Below are positions 11,307-21,469 of a stretch of 64,000 nucleotides of DNA, in pieces; position 1 is the first letter of the stretch, and each line of letters starts with the position of its first letter. The notes beneath the pieces are model-generated. The model had not been told where the DNA came from, did not search any database, and was given only the letters and a program-made list of their open reading frames with translations. A program made the position numbers and the translations under genes. The stretch is taken from positions 17,703,989 to 17,767,988 of the forward strand of contig ML681998.1 of assembly GCA_007922195.1 (NCBI GenBank), written 5' to 3'. The DNA is from Podocnemis expansa (taxonomy: Eukaryota > Chordata > Testudines > Podocnemididae).

Positions 11307-12485
11307 CAGTGGTTCCCAACCAGTGTGGTGTGCCATGGCAACACCCAAAGTGTGCCACGACCATTCCCGACAGCTGGGATTAAAGTTCCCTCCCTGCTCA
11401 GCCCAGCCACGTGGGCTGTGCAGGGCTGGGAAAAGGGAGGGGTTAAAGTAAGGGGAAGGTACCCAAACACAGTTCCAGGGGTCCCTTATTTTTAGGCAGG
11501 CAGTCTTCTCGCTCCCTTAAAAATAGAGGAAGGCACTGGAAGGTGGAGTTCTAGGGTCCCCCTAAAAAGAGTACAAGCAGCCAGAACGCAGAGTTCCGGT
11601 GGCTCCACCTTAACCCAGCCGGCAGATTGCTGCTGGAGCCCCGAGGCCCAGTGTGTGAATCTCCCCCCTGCAGGGCGGAGCAGCTCCTATCAGCCAGCCT
11701 GCAAACAGCCCAGGTAAGGGCTTTGGGGGAGGCTTCTGGGGGTTGTGTGGGGTGGGGGGGGGTGTAGCACAGGGTGTGTAGCTGGGCTTGTGGGGTGGCT
11801 GTTTGGTTGGGGAGGTGTAGCTGGGGTAGTGGGGTTGTTGTTTGGTTGGGGGTGTGTGTAGCTGGGGCATGGGGTGGTTGTGTGTGGAGGGGTGTAGTTG
11901 GGGGCTGAAACCTAGTTCTGGCCCCTGCAGTGATGGGAGCGTCCATCACAGGCAGCAGGGGGCTGGGGGAGGGGAGGACGGGACCCACTGGGGTGGAAGG
12001 GATCAACAGTGTGGTGAGGATTTGCCCTGGGTGGCAGGGAGCCACTGTTGAGAAGGGGGAAGTGGGTGCTGCACCATGCTCCCCTGCCCTACCTTCCCAC
12101 TCCCCAGGTTCCCCCTGCCCCTCCACAAAACCACTCTTGTTCTGTCTTTCTCCTCTCGTGCCACCCTTGTGCTGTTCCCCATATAGCTGCCCTTGTCCTT
12201 TTTTGCCACCCCTGCCCTGCCATGCCCTGCCCTGCTCTGCTCCGCTCCCCACACTCATGCCTGCCACTGCACACGACTCCTGACCTCCCGTGTTTTGCCA
12301 CCCCTGCTCTGCTACCCCTACTACCCTCCATAGCAGCATTTCTGAAACACTGTGCCATGGTTCATAAATATTCATAAGTAATTTAAGTTAATTTGAATAT
12401 TCATGGATTTTTGAATGGTGGTGTGCCTCAAAAAATTTGAAGGTATCAAGGTGTGCCCTGGCAGAGAAAAGGTTGGGAACCATTG
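11307..12485. mobile_element. Nested hAT element, 1.18 kb (TSD CTCTAGTC)
   Basis: The ends CAGTGGTTCCCAACC and GGTTGGGAACCATTG are inverted repeats. CTCTAGTC is duplicated exactly at 11299-11306 and 12486-12493. Non-autonomous; the interior is GC-rich and includes the module with CCCCCTAAAAAG and GCAGAGTTCCGGTG near 11560-11610. A 217-bp relative with the same style of ends is at 18756-18972. The 274-codon minus-strand frame across it is proline-rich low complexity and not credible as a gene. Confidence 0.9.
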
Positions 12486-13204
12486 CTCTAGTCAGCAAAG
12501 GTAGGAGAGGTAGTCCTCATGGCAATTTCTCTGATAAACAGAGGTCCACATGAGCACCTGACCTACTGCGCTGCAACCCACTATTCTCATATGCCCTTGT
12601 ATTTTCTAGGATACTTTTATTCCTCTAGCTGGGGATAAACTGAAATAAGTGTCATGGTTTGAGCCTAGTGGAGAAGAACTATTCAGTTTCAGTAGGTTTC
12701 AATATATAAGTTTCAGTAAGTTTTCAGCAGAAAGAAAAAAATACTGCTGTTTACAGCTCAGATATATCAGTGCTGTTCATACCCTGCAGTACAGTGTATC
12801 AAAGGCATAGAAATGAAATTGTTTCAGTGCAATACATATGCTGTTTTTGTGCATGTGCTGGAAACTTTTATCTGACCCCTATCTCATATACTAGTTTTCT
12901 GTAGATCCGTTATCTGTGTCCATTGTTTTCTTGTATTATAATGCCTGACTTAGTAAAATAAGTTTTTAGAGACCTAGTTTTCATGATAACCTTAAGTAAT
13001 TATTAGAATCTGACATTAGTAGGATCAATATTTGCCCTTTTTTTACAATAAAATTAAAGTGTGCAATGAATTTTAGTAATTTTGGAGTAGGTAAAGGTAT
13101 GGCTATGCCTCAGTGCGGCTCTCAAAGGTTTAATAATCAGCTTGCGCAGCTCTTGAGTTCCATCAGTTTGGCCACCCCTGTACTATGATATGTAACCTGT
13201 CACT

Positions 13205-13736
13205 TAAATCAGCTCTATACCAAATGACTTGATGATAGTTAATGTGATGGTAATTTTAAAAAAGGGCTCCTGAAGCAATCCTAGCAATTACAGGCCAGTA
13301 AGCCTAACTTCAGCACCTGGTAAATTCATTGAAACTATAGCTAAGAACAGAATTATCAGACACAAAGATGAACATGATATGCTGGGGGAAAAGTGAACAC
13401 AATTTATGTAAAGGGAAATCATGCCTCACCAATTTATTGAAATTCTTTGAGGGTGTCAGCAACTGTGTGGAAAAGAGTGATCCTGTGGGTATAAATCCTC
13501 ACTAAAGGCTCTTTAGCAAAGTAAGTAGCTACATGGGCTAAGAGGCAAGATCCTTTCATGTGTTGGGAAGTGACTGAAAGATAGGATACAAGGCTAGGAA
13601 TAAATGGTGAGAATCTCTCACAGGGGAGAGATTAAAGATAGCAGTGTCCCTGAATGATCTGTAGTGGAATAAGTATTGGTCAACACATTCATAAATGATC
13701 TGGAAAGGGTGGTAAACAGTGAGGTGGCAAAATCTG
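13205..13736 (+). pseudogene. CR1/L3-type LINE, piece 1 of 3
   Basis: The sequence follows the RT region of a CR1-like LINE. It has the AATGTGATGGTAATTTT and AATTACAGGCCAGTAAGCCT segments (LINE RT palm entry), then GGAAATCATGCCTCACCAAT and GATCTGGAAAGGGTGGTAAA. It is too diverged for an open frame. The element stops at the LTR inserted at 13737 and resumes at 14877. Confidence 0.65.
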
Positions 13737-14876
13737 TGTAAGCGGGGGGGATGGACCCGCTCTTGTGGGGAACTTCCCAGACTATGTATACCACCCTGGT
13801 GAAGGCGGGTAGCAAAAGGATCTGAGTCCCTGCTCCCACTTCCTTTACCCCAAGGCCTGCCTGACCTCAAAGGCTCACCTCCCAATCTCCTGTTTGGAGG
13901 AGTCTCTGTAACCCCGACAAGGCTGGGCCCCAGGATTCCTGGGGGCTCGAACCCCACTCTTATCGTGGTCTCTCAGGACAGGGCTAGGGTGTCCCCACTC
14001 CGGGGTGCTGACCACACCGACCACTCTTCTGGCCCACCAGTTACTATATACACTATATACAATTTATTTAAGCATACAGAAATAAAAAGAATAACCCAAT
14101 AAGAAAATAGAAAAAAGTGGAAAAAGGTGAACAATAAACCCCCAGCACCGCTGCCTGGTGTGGGAGCACTACAAACAGAGTCTCTGGGGCCTGAGGAACA
14201 GTCTCACAGTCTGTCCTCCACGTTGCAAGCCCTCTGCCCAGGCCTGGCTGTGACTGGATGGTCCAGGGGGCCAGATGCAGGCTCCAGCTGTGGCCACACG
14301 TCCCCAAGCTCCAGGGGCAGGGCCCTTCTTCCCAGCGTCAGCCCCCCTTCACTGTTCCCCAGCTGCTCACCACACCCAGCTCCAGCTGGCTGCAACTCCG
14401 GCTCCCAGCTGCTGCTCTGGTCCTCCTGCTGTGGGGCTGCACAGATGAGCTCAGCACCTTGGGCTCCTTCTCTGGCCTCCTGCCCCAGCTTCAGGCACCT
14501 CTGGCTCTGTCACTGCCTCCAGCTCTGCTCTGCTCAGCTCCACCTGGCTTTCTGCTGGTCCAGCTGCTGTGGGTCCCCTCTGCACAAATCAGCTCAGCCT
14601 GGCCTCCCTTCCTGGGTCCTCTGGCTCCCAGCTGCTGGCTGCTTAGTGCTTCCTCCTTAGCTCGGCCCCCCCACACACACTGGCTTGCCCAGGCATGTCC
14701 AGCCTGCAGTTTCCAGCTCAGGGGCGGGGGAGCACTTTCAATCAATCAGGCCATCCTGGGACACTGGCCTCTCCCACTGGCCCCGGGGCTGTCTGTTTCA
14801 GAGTCCTGCTTCCAGGTGGGAGTGGCGAATCAAAAGGCCCATTCACTCTCAGTAAGGGGCTATCAGTCCCCTTACA
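13737..14876. mobile_element. LTR-like insertion, 1.14 kb, splitting a LINE
   Basis: Starts TGTAAG and ends CTTACA, with GTAAGGGGC and CCCCTTAC near the right end. Flanks are TCTG and TTTG (one mismatch), a plausible 4-bp duplication. The LINE reads continuously if this block is removed. The interior is GC-rich with an A-rich part near 14070-14130 and no retroviral gene, consistent with a solo LTR. The several long frames through it are GC-driven. Confidence 0.65.
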
Positions 14877-15380
14877 TTTGCATATGATACAAAACTATTC
14901 AAGGTAACTGAGTCCAAAGCTGACTGGGAAGAGTTACAAAGACATCTGGCAAAACTGGGTGACTGGGCAACAAAATGTCAGATGAAATTCAATGTCGATA
15001 AATGCAAAGTAATGGTCATTGGACAACAAAAACCCAACTACACATAAAAATGATAAGATCTAAATTAACACCACTCAAAAAAAGAGCTTGAAGAGTCATC
15101 CTGGATAGTTCTCTGAAAAATCTGCTCAGTGGTAGCCAAAAGAGCTAACACTATGTGAGGAACCAGTGGAAAAGGGCTAGATGAGAAGGCGGAAAATATC
15201 TTAATGCTAACATACTCCGTGGTACACCAACACCTTGAAAACTGCATGTGGTTCTGGTTGCTCTCTTAAAGATACAATCAAAACTGAAAAAAGTACAGAG
15301 AAGAGCAATACGATTTTTTAGGGGGGATAGAACCGCTTCCATATGAGGAAAGATTAAAAATATTCGAGTTGTTCATCTTA
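14877..15380 (+). pseudogene. CR1/L3-type LINE, piece 2 of 3
   Basis: Continues the LINE: TTTGCATATGATACAAAACT, the AATTCAATGTCGATAAATGC segment (RT region downstream of the active site), then AAAGTACAGAGAAGAGCAAT and ATGAGGAAAGATTAAAAA. It is interrupted at 15380 by a 4.3-kb DNA transposon; the 3' end is at 19651-20118. Confidence 0.65.
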
Positions 15381-15476
15381 GGTCTTGTCTACCCTAGAAA
15401 GTTTGGTCAATGCATGGTACAGGGATATTCAAAAAGCATCGTAATTACATTTGTGTCTGTCCAAACAGCACTCACA

Positions 15477-15942
15477 GGCTGTGTTCACACATAGTTTTTA
15501 AATTGAAACTACGGTCGAACAATCGAAACAACGAGCCCCCGTCATTTCAAAACAATGACCCTTATTTTGGAACAATAAAACCTAGGTTGAAATGTAAATA
15601 GTGGTTATTTCAAAGTGGTTTTGTTGAAATAACACCATTTGAACGTATTTCGAAATAACCATTATTTTGAATTAACACTTTTGCCCTTCTTCTTCCCAGG
15701 GTGCCTTCCTTTTTCTATATACTGGGTGGGCGCATGGCCCAGCGAGGGGGCCATGTTGCCACACCTCCCATGCTGCCCCTCTCCTGATTTGAAATAGCAA
15801 GTCCTGTGTCCGGACTTCCTGTTTCAATTTGGTGGTTTCCCTTAATTTGATTTAAGTTAAATCGAATTAAGGATTTTTATTTTGAATTAGCTTATTTCAA
15901 AATAACTTATTTCGAAATAAGCAGCTATGTGTGAACATAGCC
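15477..15942. mobile_element. PIF/Harbinger MITE (466 bp, TSD ACA)
   Basis: The ends GGCTGTGTTCACACATAG and CTATGTGTGAACATAGCC are inverted repeats of the 22787-26740 Harbinger type, flanked by ACA on both sides. Its right half (about 15735-15780) matches that element near 26505-26560 (segments CATGGCCCAGCGAGG and CCATGTTGCCACACCTCCCA), so it is an internal-deletion derivative of the same or a sister family. Confidence 0.85.
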
Positions 15943-16056
15943 ACAGTGTTGCTGAAGTGCATCCACTGCTGTGCTCTAGCATTTGCCGTCAGAGCAGTAC
16001 ACTAAATACCTAATCCATTGTGTAACTCTCTACTTTGTGCCACAAGGAGTTGTGGG

Positions 16057-17211
16057 TGTGACCCAGGCTTCCTGGAATAAATTTCTGAATGTGTCAAGAT
16101 CAGGGCAAGCTGCAAAAACCAGGGACCAAATCCCTAATCTACTGATGGGTGGTACTTAAACCAGTCTCCCAGTCAGCAACAAAACATGCTTCTGATTCCC
16201 CATTCTGGTCATCAGCAAGCGTAACAAAACAGAAAAAGCTCCCTTACTGCACATCAGTTCCTATGGTCCCCTCTAGCCACTGGGTCTCTTTAAGAAATAG
16301 GTTCTCTTGACCCCAAAGGATCAGCCACATCACCCAGAACAATATAGGCTTGGGTCTTACCCAAAATACCATGCTGCCAGCCAATCCTTTAGTAACTATA
16401 ACTAAAGGTTAAGAATAAGAAAACAAACTAAACATGAGAGGTGTTAAAGGGTCAAAGTGAACCACATACATACAAACGCTTTAGGCTGTGTTGACACAGC
16501 CCTCTTATTTCAAAACAACAGAGGTTAACATTTTGTTAATTCGTTAATTCGAAATAAGTTGTTTCAAAATAAGCGTTATTTCGATATACGGTTGTTGCGA
16601 AACAACCATATCGAAATAACTGGCTGTGTGAGAACACAGCCTTAGAGTCCATGGAAAACAAATTCTTGAAGAGCTTGTAGTTTGCAGGTTAGTCCCATTC
16701 CTCTGGTGTGCACCCAGCAGCAGCAGCAGCTGGGTGGGTCTCAGTCCTTTGTTCAGTCCCAGAAGGATAGTTCCAGAGTAGAGTGTTGATTGCAGGTTGC
16801 AGACTGAAGACTAAAGACAAAAGGGAGATAGGTCCCCTGCCTTTTATCTCAGATCAAAATGGAGTTGGGCCACATTGTCAGTCTGGATAACTGGTCAAAC
16901 AGGTTTCTTTCTGGGCCCCCTGTAGATGGGAGCCTCCCTGAAGGGGGCCATCAAGAGGAACAATAGTTTTGCAGACACCCAGTCTGGGATTGCCTTAAGA
17001 ACAAATCACTTGAACCACACATAAAAACAAATGGATTTCTAATTTCTAATACAGGCGTGATACCTACGTACAAACCATGTAATCATTTTTAGCAGATTAT
17101 AGCCTTTCTATTGATACCACAAATGGCATATCATGTATGGATTATTGCAAATATGGAATATTAATATGAAAAATAACCATAAACAGTCCCCTAGGCCCAG
17201 ACAGTGTCACA
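16057..17211. mobile_element. Solo LTR, copy B (TSD GTGGG), containing a MITE
   Basis: Starts TGTGAC and ends GTGTCACA, flanked by GTGGG at 16052-16056 and 17212-17216. It aligns along its length with the LTR at 3535-4543, apart from the MITE at 16484-16641 and small indels. Without the MITE and one target copy its length is about 994 bp, close to copy A's 1009. No internal genes, so a solo LTR. Confidence 0.9.
16484..16641. mobile_element. PIF/Harbinger MITE nested in LTR copy B (158 bp, TSD TTA)
   Basis: The ends GGCTGTGTTGACACAGCC and GGCTGTGTGAGAACACAGCC are flanked by TTA (16481-16483, 16642-16644). The last ~65 bases are identical to the right end of the Harbinger at 22787-26740. The first ~43 differ from its left end at about five sites, several being CpG-decay changes. 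LTR copy A has the unoccupied site (GCTTTAGAGTCC at about 3956). Confidence 0.95.
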
Positions 17212-18539
17212 GTGGGAAACTGGAGAGGATCTTACTGCATCACAGGTGTGAGCTCAGTGTCCCATGACACAGTAATTTCAGTCCTATCATTCTACTGGTT
17301 TATGACTGTGCTTCGTTGCCTCTTTCAGTGGCCCCAGTGTCCTGAACTCCTGCCATCTCCAGGAGCATCACTGCCCCAGGGAAGGACCCGGGCCACGGGC
17401 CCAGGCCCAGGCCTCTGGCCGCGGACCACACCCCAGCCCTGATTCTGTGCTCGGGCCTGACCCAGCCTTGGGTGCCTGCTGTAGCCAGCCTGGACCCGGG
17501 TCCCCAGCCAGGGACATCGCAGGAAGCATCAGCGGCTGCTGTGGGTGGCCCGGCCTAGGACAGGGCCTGAAGCTGCTGCCGCTGCCGGCTGGGCCCTGGA
17601 TCTTCGGCCAAAGACCAGGAGAGGCAGGGGCTGTGCCAGAACTCGGGGCCTTGGCGCTGGGATTTGGGGCACAAGCCCCGTGTGCCAGGCACCAGCAACG
17701 CCCCTGGCCATCTCCATCTGAAAGGATGGATCCTGCACTGCTCACCACTGTTGTCAGTGTTCTGAACACATCATGGCTGGTCATGCAAGGTATCATCAGC
17801 TTCCAATTGGACCCTAAATCTGTGCCATGCAAATGAACAGTGCATTACTGTAAAATAAACTTCTTTTTTACTATCCCCAGTAAACGCAAACCTTGATGAT
17901 CAGCCACAGCAGGGTGAGTTGTGCTTGGAGAGAGGGGACACTCAAGGTGGGGAAGAGGTTCTGGGTGGTAGTCTGGGATATTGATGCAGGTAGATGGGGA
18001 AAAAATTTCAAGTTGCGCCACCATTTTTTACAGGCAGGAGCCGTAGAAGCTGATATCTCACTCCCAAGAGTAAGCAGGAATGCTAGGGTCTCCTCCATGT
18101 GAGCAAGCAGCTTCAAATTGGGTCCCTATGGTGCTTGCTCAGGTGGTGCTTTGGTTCTTGTGCAAGTGATTGCTTATTGGTGCTGTAAAGTTTCCTACAC
18201 TGGGGAAGAAACAAAGTAGCTCTGCTGAGTAATCTCTGGCAGAGGATTGGCAAGTACCTCCAGGCAAGGTTCCTCAACATCACTTTGGAGAATTCCTGTG
18301 AAATCTTGGTGTGTATTAACATACTTTTCCACCACACTGCTTAGCTGAACAGGGGAAGGAGAAGCACAAGCAAACACAGCTACTCTGCATTTCTGTCCCT
18401 TCAGTCAGCATCCCTACAGTGTAACAAAAAAAGAACAGCCGTACCTCATGTAACCGAGCAGCATCAGCTAAAAATTTTACTTACTTGATCTCCACTATCC
18501 TGCACCCTGCACTCCATAGCTGGAGGGTTGAGACCAGCT
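17212..18539. other. Interior of the 4.3-kb transposon, no clear gene
   Basis: 17330-17710 is GC-rich and carries two opposing frames of about 130-150 codons with proline/glycine-rich composition and no recognised domain. 17840-18500 is mixed sequence that could include further exons or UTR of the minus-strand Myb/SANT gene, but nothing identifiable remains. AATAAA occurs at about 17855. Confidence 0.4.
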
Positions 18540-19296
18540 ACAACCCTCCAAGGTCAGAAAATGGTCCTGGATCCCCATGCCAGCAAACAACTCAGTACTG
18601 TGCTCTGCATCATCCTCAAACTTGACCTCCTCGTCCATGACTTTTTCACTGGAATTGAGTCCAGTGTCCTCTGCTCCTAGGGCTGTAGAAATATCTGCAA
18701 TCTCTTGGTGGTGGAGATGGGGTCACTGCAGAGGATGGCTTCCAGTTCGTTACAACACTGGTTCCCAACATTTTCTCTGCTATGGCATACCTTGCTACCT
18801 TTAATTAATTTGAGGCACATCACCATACAGTTTCTAAATGAACTCATGAATCTTCATGAGCCAATAAGCCAATCCAGAGCTCTTTGAGTAGTTTTTCAAA
18901 AAATTTTGTGGCACGCTTGCTCAGAGCTGATGGCACACCTGTGTGCCACAGCACACTGGTTGGGAAACACTGCCTTACAAAAGGGGCAGGTCTTTGGCTC
19001 TGCACCAAAGTGATGGTTTAACTCTCTAGCCTTTTGATACCCCTGCCAGAGCTCTTTGATTTTCACATGGCCTTTAAGTGTGTCCCAGTCACAGTCTTCT
19101 TCTGCCATTAAATGAGAAATTTGACCATATACCCCCAAAGCTCCTTCAGCTTGAGAACTATGACTGCATAACCTCTTTCCCCCAAATGCTGGTTAGATCC
19201 AGAAGCTCCCATGTGCTCCAAGTGGGAGAGTGTTTGGTGCACGGAACCACCACTGTCAGCAAAAAAGATGAGATGTGAGCTCTCTACGCCAACCAA
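18540..19296 (-). pseudogene. Myb/SANT-like DNA-binding protein, degraded, broken by an hAT insertion
   Basis: On the minus strand, TWSTWELLDLTSIWGKEV (about 19215-19155) is the start of a Myb/SANT-like (MADF-type) helix-turn-helix. It is followed by VKIKELWQGYQKARE and AEPKTCPF further down (about 19070-18985), then, after the hAT element 18756-18972, by NELEAIL. The conserved tryptophans are visible. TAG and TGA codons near 19165-19150 and a frame change show it is dead. Downstream an acidic region (about 18690-18580) contains VMDEEVKFEDD. In PIF/Harbinger transposons such a protein helps the transposase bind DNA and enter the nucleus; a domesticated relative is an alternative. Confidence 0.7.
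18756..18972. mobile_element. Small hAT element inside the Myb/SANT gene (TSD C[GC]TTACAA)
   Basis: The ends CACTGGTTCCCAAC and GTTGGGAAACACTG match the type at 11307-12485. Flanks are CGTTACAA (18748-18755) and CCTTACAA (18973-18980), 7 of 8 identical. Reading the minus strand across one target copy resumes the SANT frame (CPFCNELEAIL), which confirms the boundaries. Confidence 0.9.
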
Positions 19297-19650
19297 GCAG
19301 GAAATGGAATTTCAAAAATTCCTGGGACTTTAAACATGGAGGGATAGATGTCTGCATGATAGTAGTATTCAAACTGATGGCCAGAGAGATCAGGAAAGGC
19401 ATTGTCAAACACTTTCTGAAGGCCATTTACTGTCACATAACCAAGCCTGACGTCTATGCTGATACTTTGTTGCTAAAAATTTGGTGCAAAAAGCTTTATG
19501 TTTGATGTTAAGGTTGTCTTATTTTGTTGCAGACTGAGAGGAGTTGGCTCAGTGGGTGTGGAGGGGCAGGATTTCAGTGTATACACCACCAATGTTCTGG
19601 TACAAAAAGCTGACTTTGGCTTACAGAAGTTTCTAGTGTAGACCAGGTGG

Positions 19651-20118
19651 ATGTGATAGAATTCCACACAGTTGTGAATGGCGTGGAGAAAATGAATAAG
19701 GAAGAGTTGTTATTTATCCCTTTAACCGAGGTAACCCAATGAAATTAATAGGCATCGGGTTTTAAGCAAACATAAGGAAGTATTTGTTCACACAATGTAC
19801 AGTCAACCTGTGGAACTTATTGCCAGGAGATTCTGTGAGGTCCACAAGTATAACTGTGTTCCAAAAATGATTTAGATAAGTTTATGGAGGATAGATCTAT
19901 TAATAGTTAACAGCCACGATGATCAGGGATGGAACACCATGCTTTGGGTGTCCCTAAACCTCTGACTGCCAGAACCTGGGACTGGATGACGGGATGGGAA
20001 ACTTGATAAATTGCCCTCTTCTGGTCATTGTCTCTGAAACTTCCAGCACTGGCCACTGTCAGAAGACTGGGCTAGATGCACCATAGACCTGATCCAGTGT
20101 GACCATATTTATGTTCTT
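19651..20118 (+). repeat. CR1/L3-type LINE, piece 3 of 3 (3' end)
   Basis: Contains the AACCTGTGGAACTTATTGCC segment, TTTATGGAGGATAGATCTAT, GATCAGGGATGGAACACCAT and the closing ACTGGGCTAGATGCACCATA with TTTATGTTCT, matching the 3' end of old CR1-type LINEs. It is the same element as the pieces at 13205 and 14877. Confidence 0.65.
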
Positions 20119-20789
20119 TATTTTAAGCTCTTGCTTAAATCTGTCTGAAAATACATGAAGAAAGTCAGATCCATCACCTTAGTGGAAGGTCTGACTGGCA
20201 TGTTCAGCTCAGACAGAGGTGGGCTGATTCTTCTGGAATCCATCTCCCTTTAGCTGATCTTGGAAGGCTTGCCTGCTTTTTATAGTAAATGCTTTCCCAC
20301 CCTGTAGACTGTCCTTTTAAACTGAGATAGTCCAATAACAAAAACACAAAAATTAAGTAAAAACCAGTCACTCTTGGGAGCTCTCCCTATTGTTATAACT
20401 GAGCTGTCATGCAAACTCCATGGTAACATGAATATATGTTTGGTTTAAAGGGAGTCTGTTTTCTGTAGCATCACTGTATCTTAAATGAAAGCATTAAATT
20501 CTTGAGTGGGTGCGCCATAAAGCCTGTTCATAAAGCTTTGTGCATGGATGCACAGCATTCTGCATTCTCTGGCAGTTGCACGGGGTGAGGAGCGAGTTGT
20601 TTCAAATGGCTTTATATGAGGACTTTGGTGACTCTCAAAATTCAAATAAATTCAAAAATCCATGCAGGTTTTACGTTTAAGTGAAGGAGTAAAATAGATC
20701 CTATTTGTAATAATCCACCTGCCATTCACTTGTGATGAATGTAAGTTGGCTCTTCCTGATAAAAGAAATGATATGTGTTAGCCTGTGTA
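20119..20789. other. Unassigned sequence, no gene
   Basis: AT-rich, with no frame or repeat I recognise. Confidence 0.4.
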
Positions 20790-20921
20790 CAGCAAAAACA
20801 ACAAGAGTCCTGTGGCACCTTATAGACTGACAGATTTCTTCAGACATAAACTTTTGTGGGCTCCAACCCACTTCGTCAGATGCAGAACGCTTATGCCCAA
20901 AGAAATCTGTTAGTCTATAAG
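20790..20921. repeat. Penelope-tail foldback, diverged
   Basis: The left arm AGAGTCCTGTGGCACCTTA and TAGACTGACAGATTTCTT is followed by ACTTTTGTGGGCTCCAACCC and CCACTTCGTCAGATGC, then AAGAAATCTGTTAGTCTATA in the opposite sense. The second arm is short. This is a different Penelope subfamily from the 33-39 kb copies (TATAGACT instead of AAAGACT). Confidence 0.65.
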
Positions 20922-21469
20922 CCAAGTGGTGATGCATTACTCTCATCTTTGAAAAGTCAGGATCATGCCCTTAGGTATGCATTATATTAGAGAGAGACTA
21001 TTTATCTAGAAATATTAAGCAGTATAGAATTCAGTTCTGTGTTTAAAAAAACCACAACAGGTTCAATTAGAACAATACAATGCAATATTTTTTTGTGCAG
21101 GGCTTCAGTCATTATTCATGGAACTAAGGAAAAGATGTAGAAGTGGGTCCTTGGTGAACTAAAGGGGCTTCACTGAGGCAATGTAGAGCTTGGAAACTTA
21201 GGAAAGTGAGTAGCCAAAACTGACACAATAGGTCAGGTCTTGCAAGTTTCTGAGCACTTTCAACTCCTATCGACTTCAAGAACTGTTGAGTAGCTCACCC
21301 TGTTCAGAAAAATGTCCTAAAGGCTCATGTGACCCAGCTGTGCCTAGGGTATCCCACTGAAAGTACTAAGTTTAGGGCAGATTGCTAAAAGACAGCAGAT
21401 TCTCTCAGCACTGGTGAGTAACACTGAATTTGAGTTTCCTGACCCATCACAAATGCTGTTCCTCATTCC
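20922..21469. other. Unassigned sequence, no gene
   Basis: No coding frame or recognisable repeat; AT-rich. Confidence 0.4.

Larger units (their letters stand above)
9903..13180. mobile_element. hAT element, 3.3 kb including nested insertions (TSD TACTATGA)
   Basis: The left end CAGGCATGGCCAAACTGTGG and right end CAGTTTGGCCACCCCTG are inverted repeats. TACTATGA is duplicated exactly at 9895-9902 and 13181-13188, the 8-bp duplication typical of hAT insertions. No transposase frame is present, so it is non-autonomous. It carries a minisatellite (10268-10600), a Penelope foldback (11023-11215) and a complete second hAT element (11307-12485). Removing the second hAT leaves roughly 2.1 kb of original element. 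Confidence 0.88.
15381..19650. mobile_element. DNA transposon, about 4.3 kb, PIF/Harbinger-like, heavily invaded
   Basis: The left end GGTCTTGTCTACCCTAGAAA and right end GTTTCTAGTGTAGACC are imperfect inverted repeats that cut the LINE at 15380/19650. The block carries a degraded minus-strand Myb/SANT-like gene (18540-19296), the accessory gene typical of PIF/Harbinger elements. No DDE transposase was recognised. TTA precedes the left end, but the right flank is rearranged, so a duplication cannot be shown. Later insertions inside: MITE 15477-15942, LTR 16057-17211 and hAT 18756-18972. Confidence 0.55.

Noticed and set aside
11551..12375. 274-codon minus-strand frame
   Set aside because: Lies fully inside a target-duplication-verified hAT element. 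Pro/Thr-rich low complexity, with equally long frames on the other strand.
14127..14887. Long plus-strand frames of 177 and 209 codons
   Set aside because: Inside an LTR-like insertion that splits a LINE. Composition-driven Leu/Ser/Pro content and two frames open together.
17368..17836. Opposing 154- and 129-codon frames that could be a GC-rich host exon
   Set aside because: Both strands open at once, no domain, and the stretch sits within a transposon. Not enough to call a gene.
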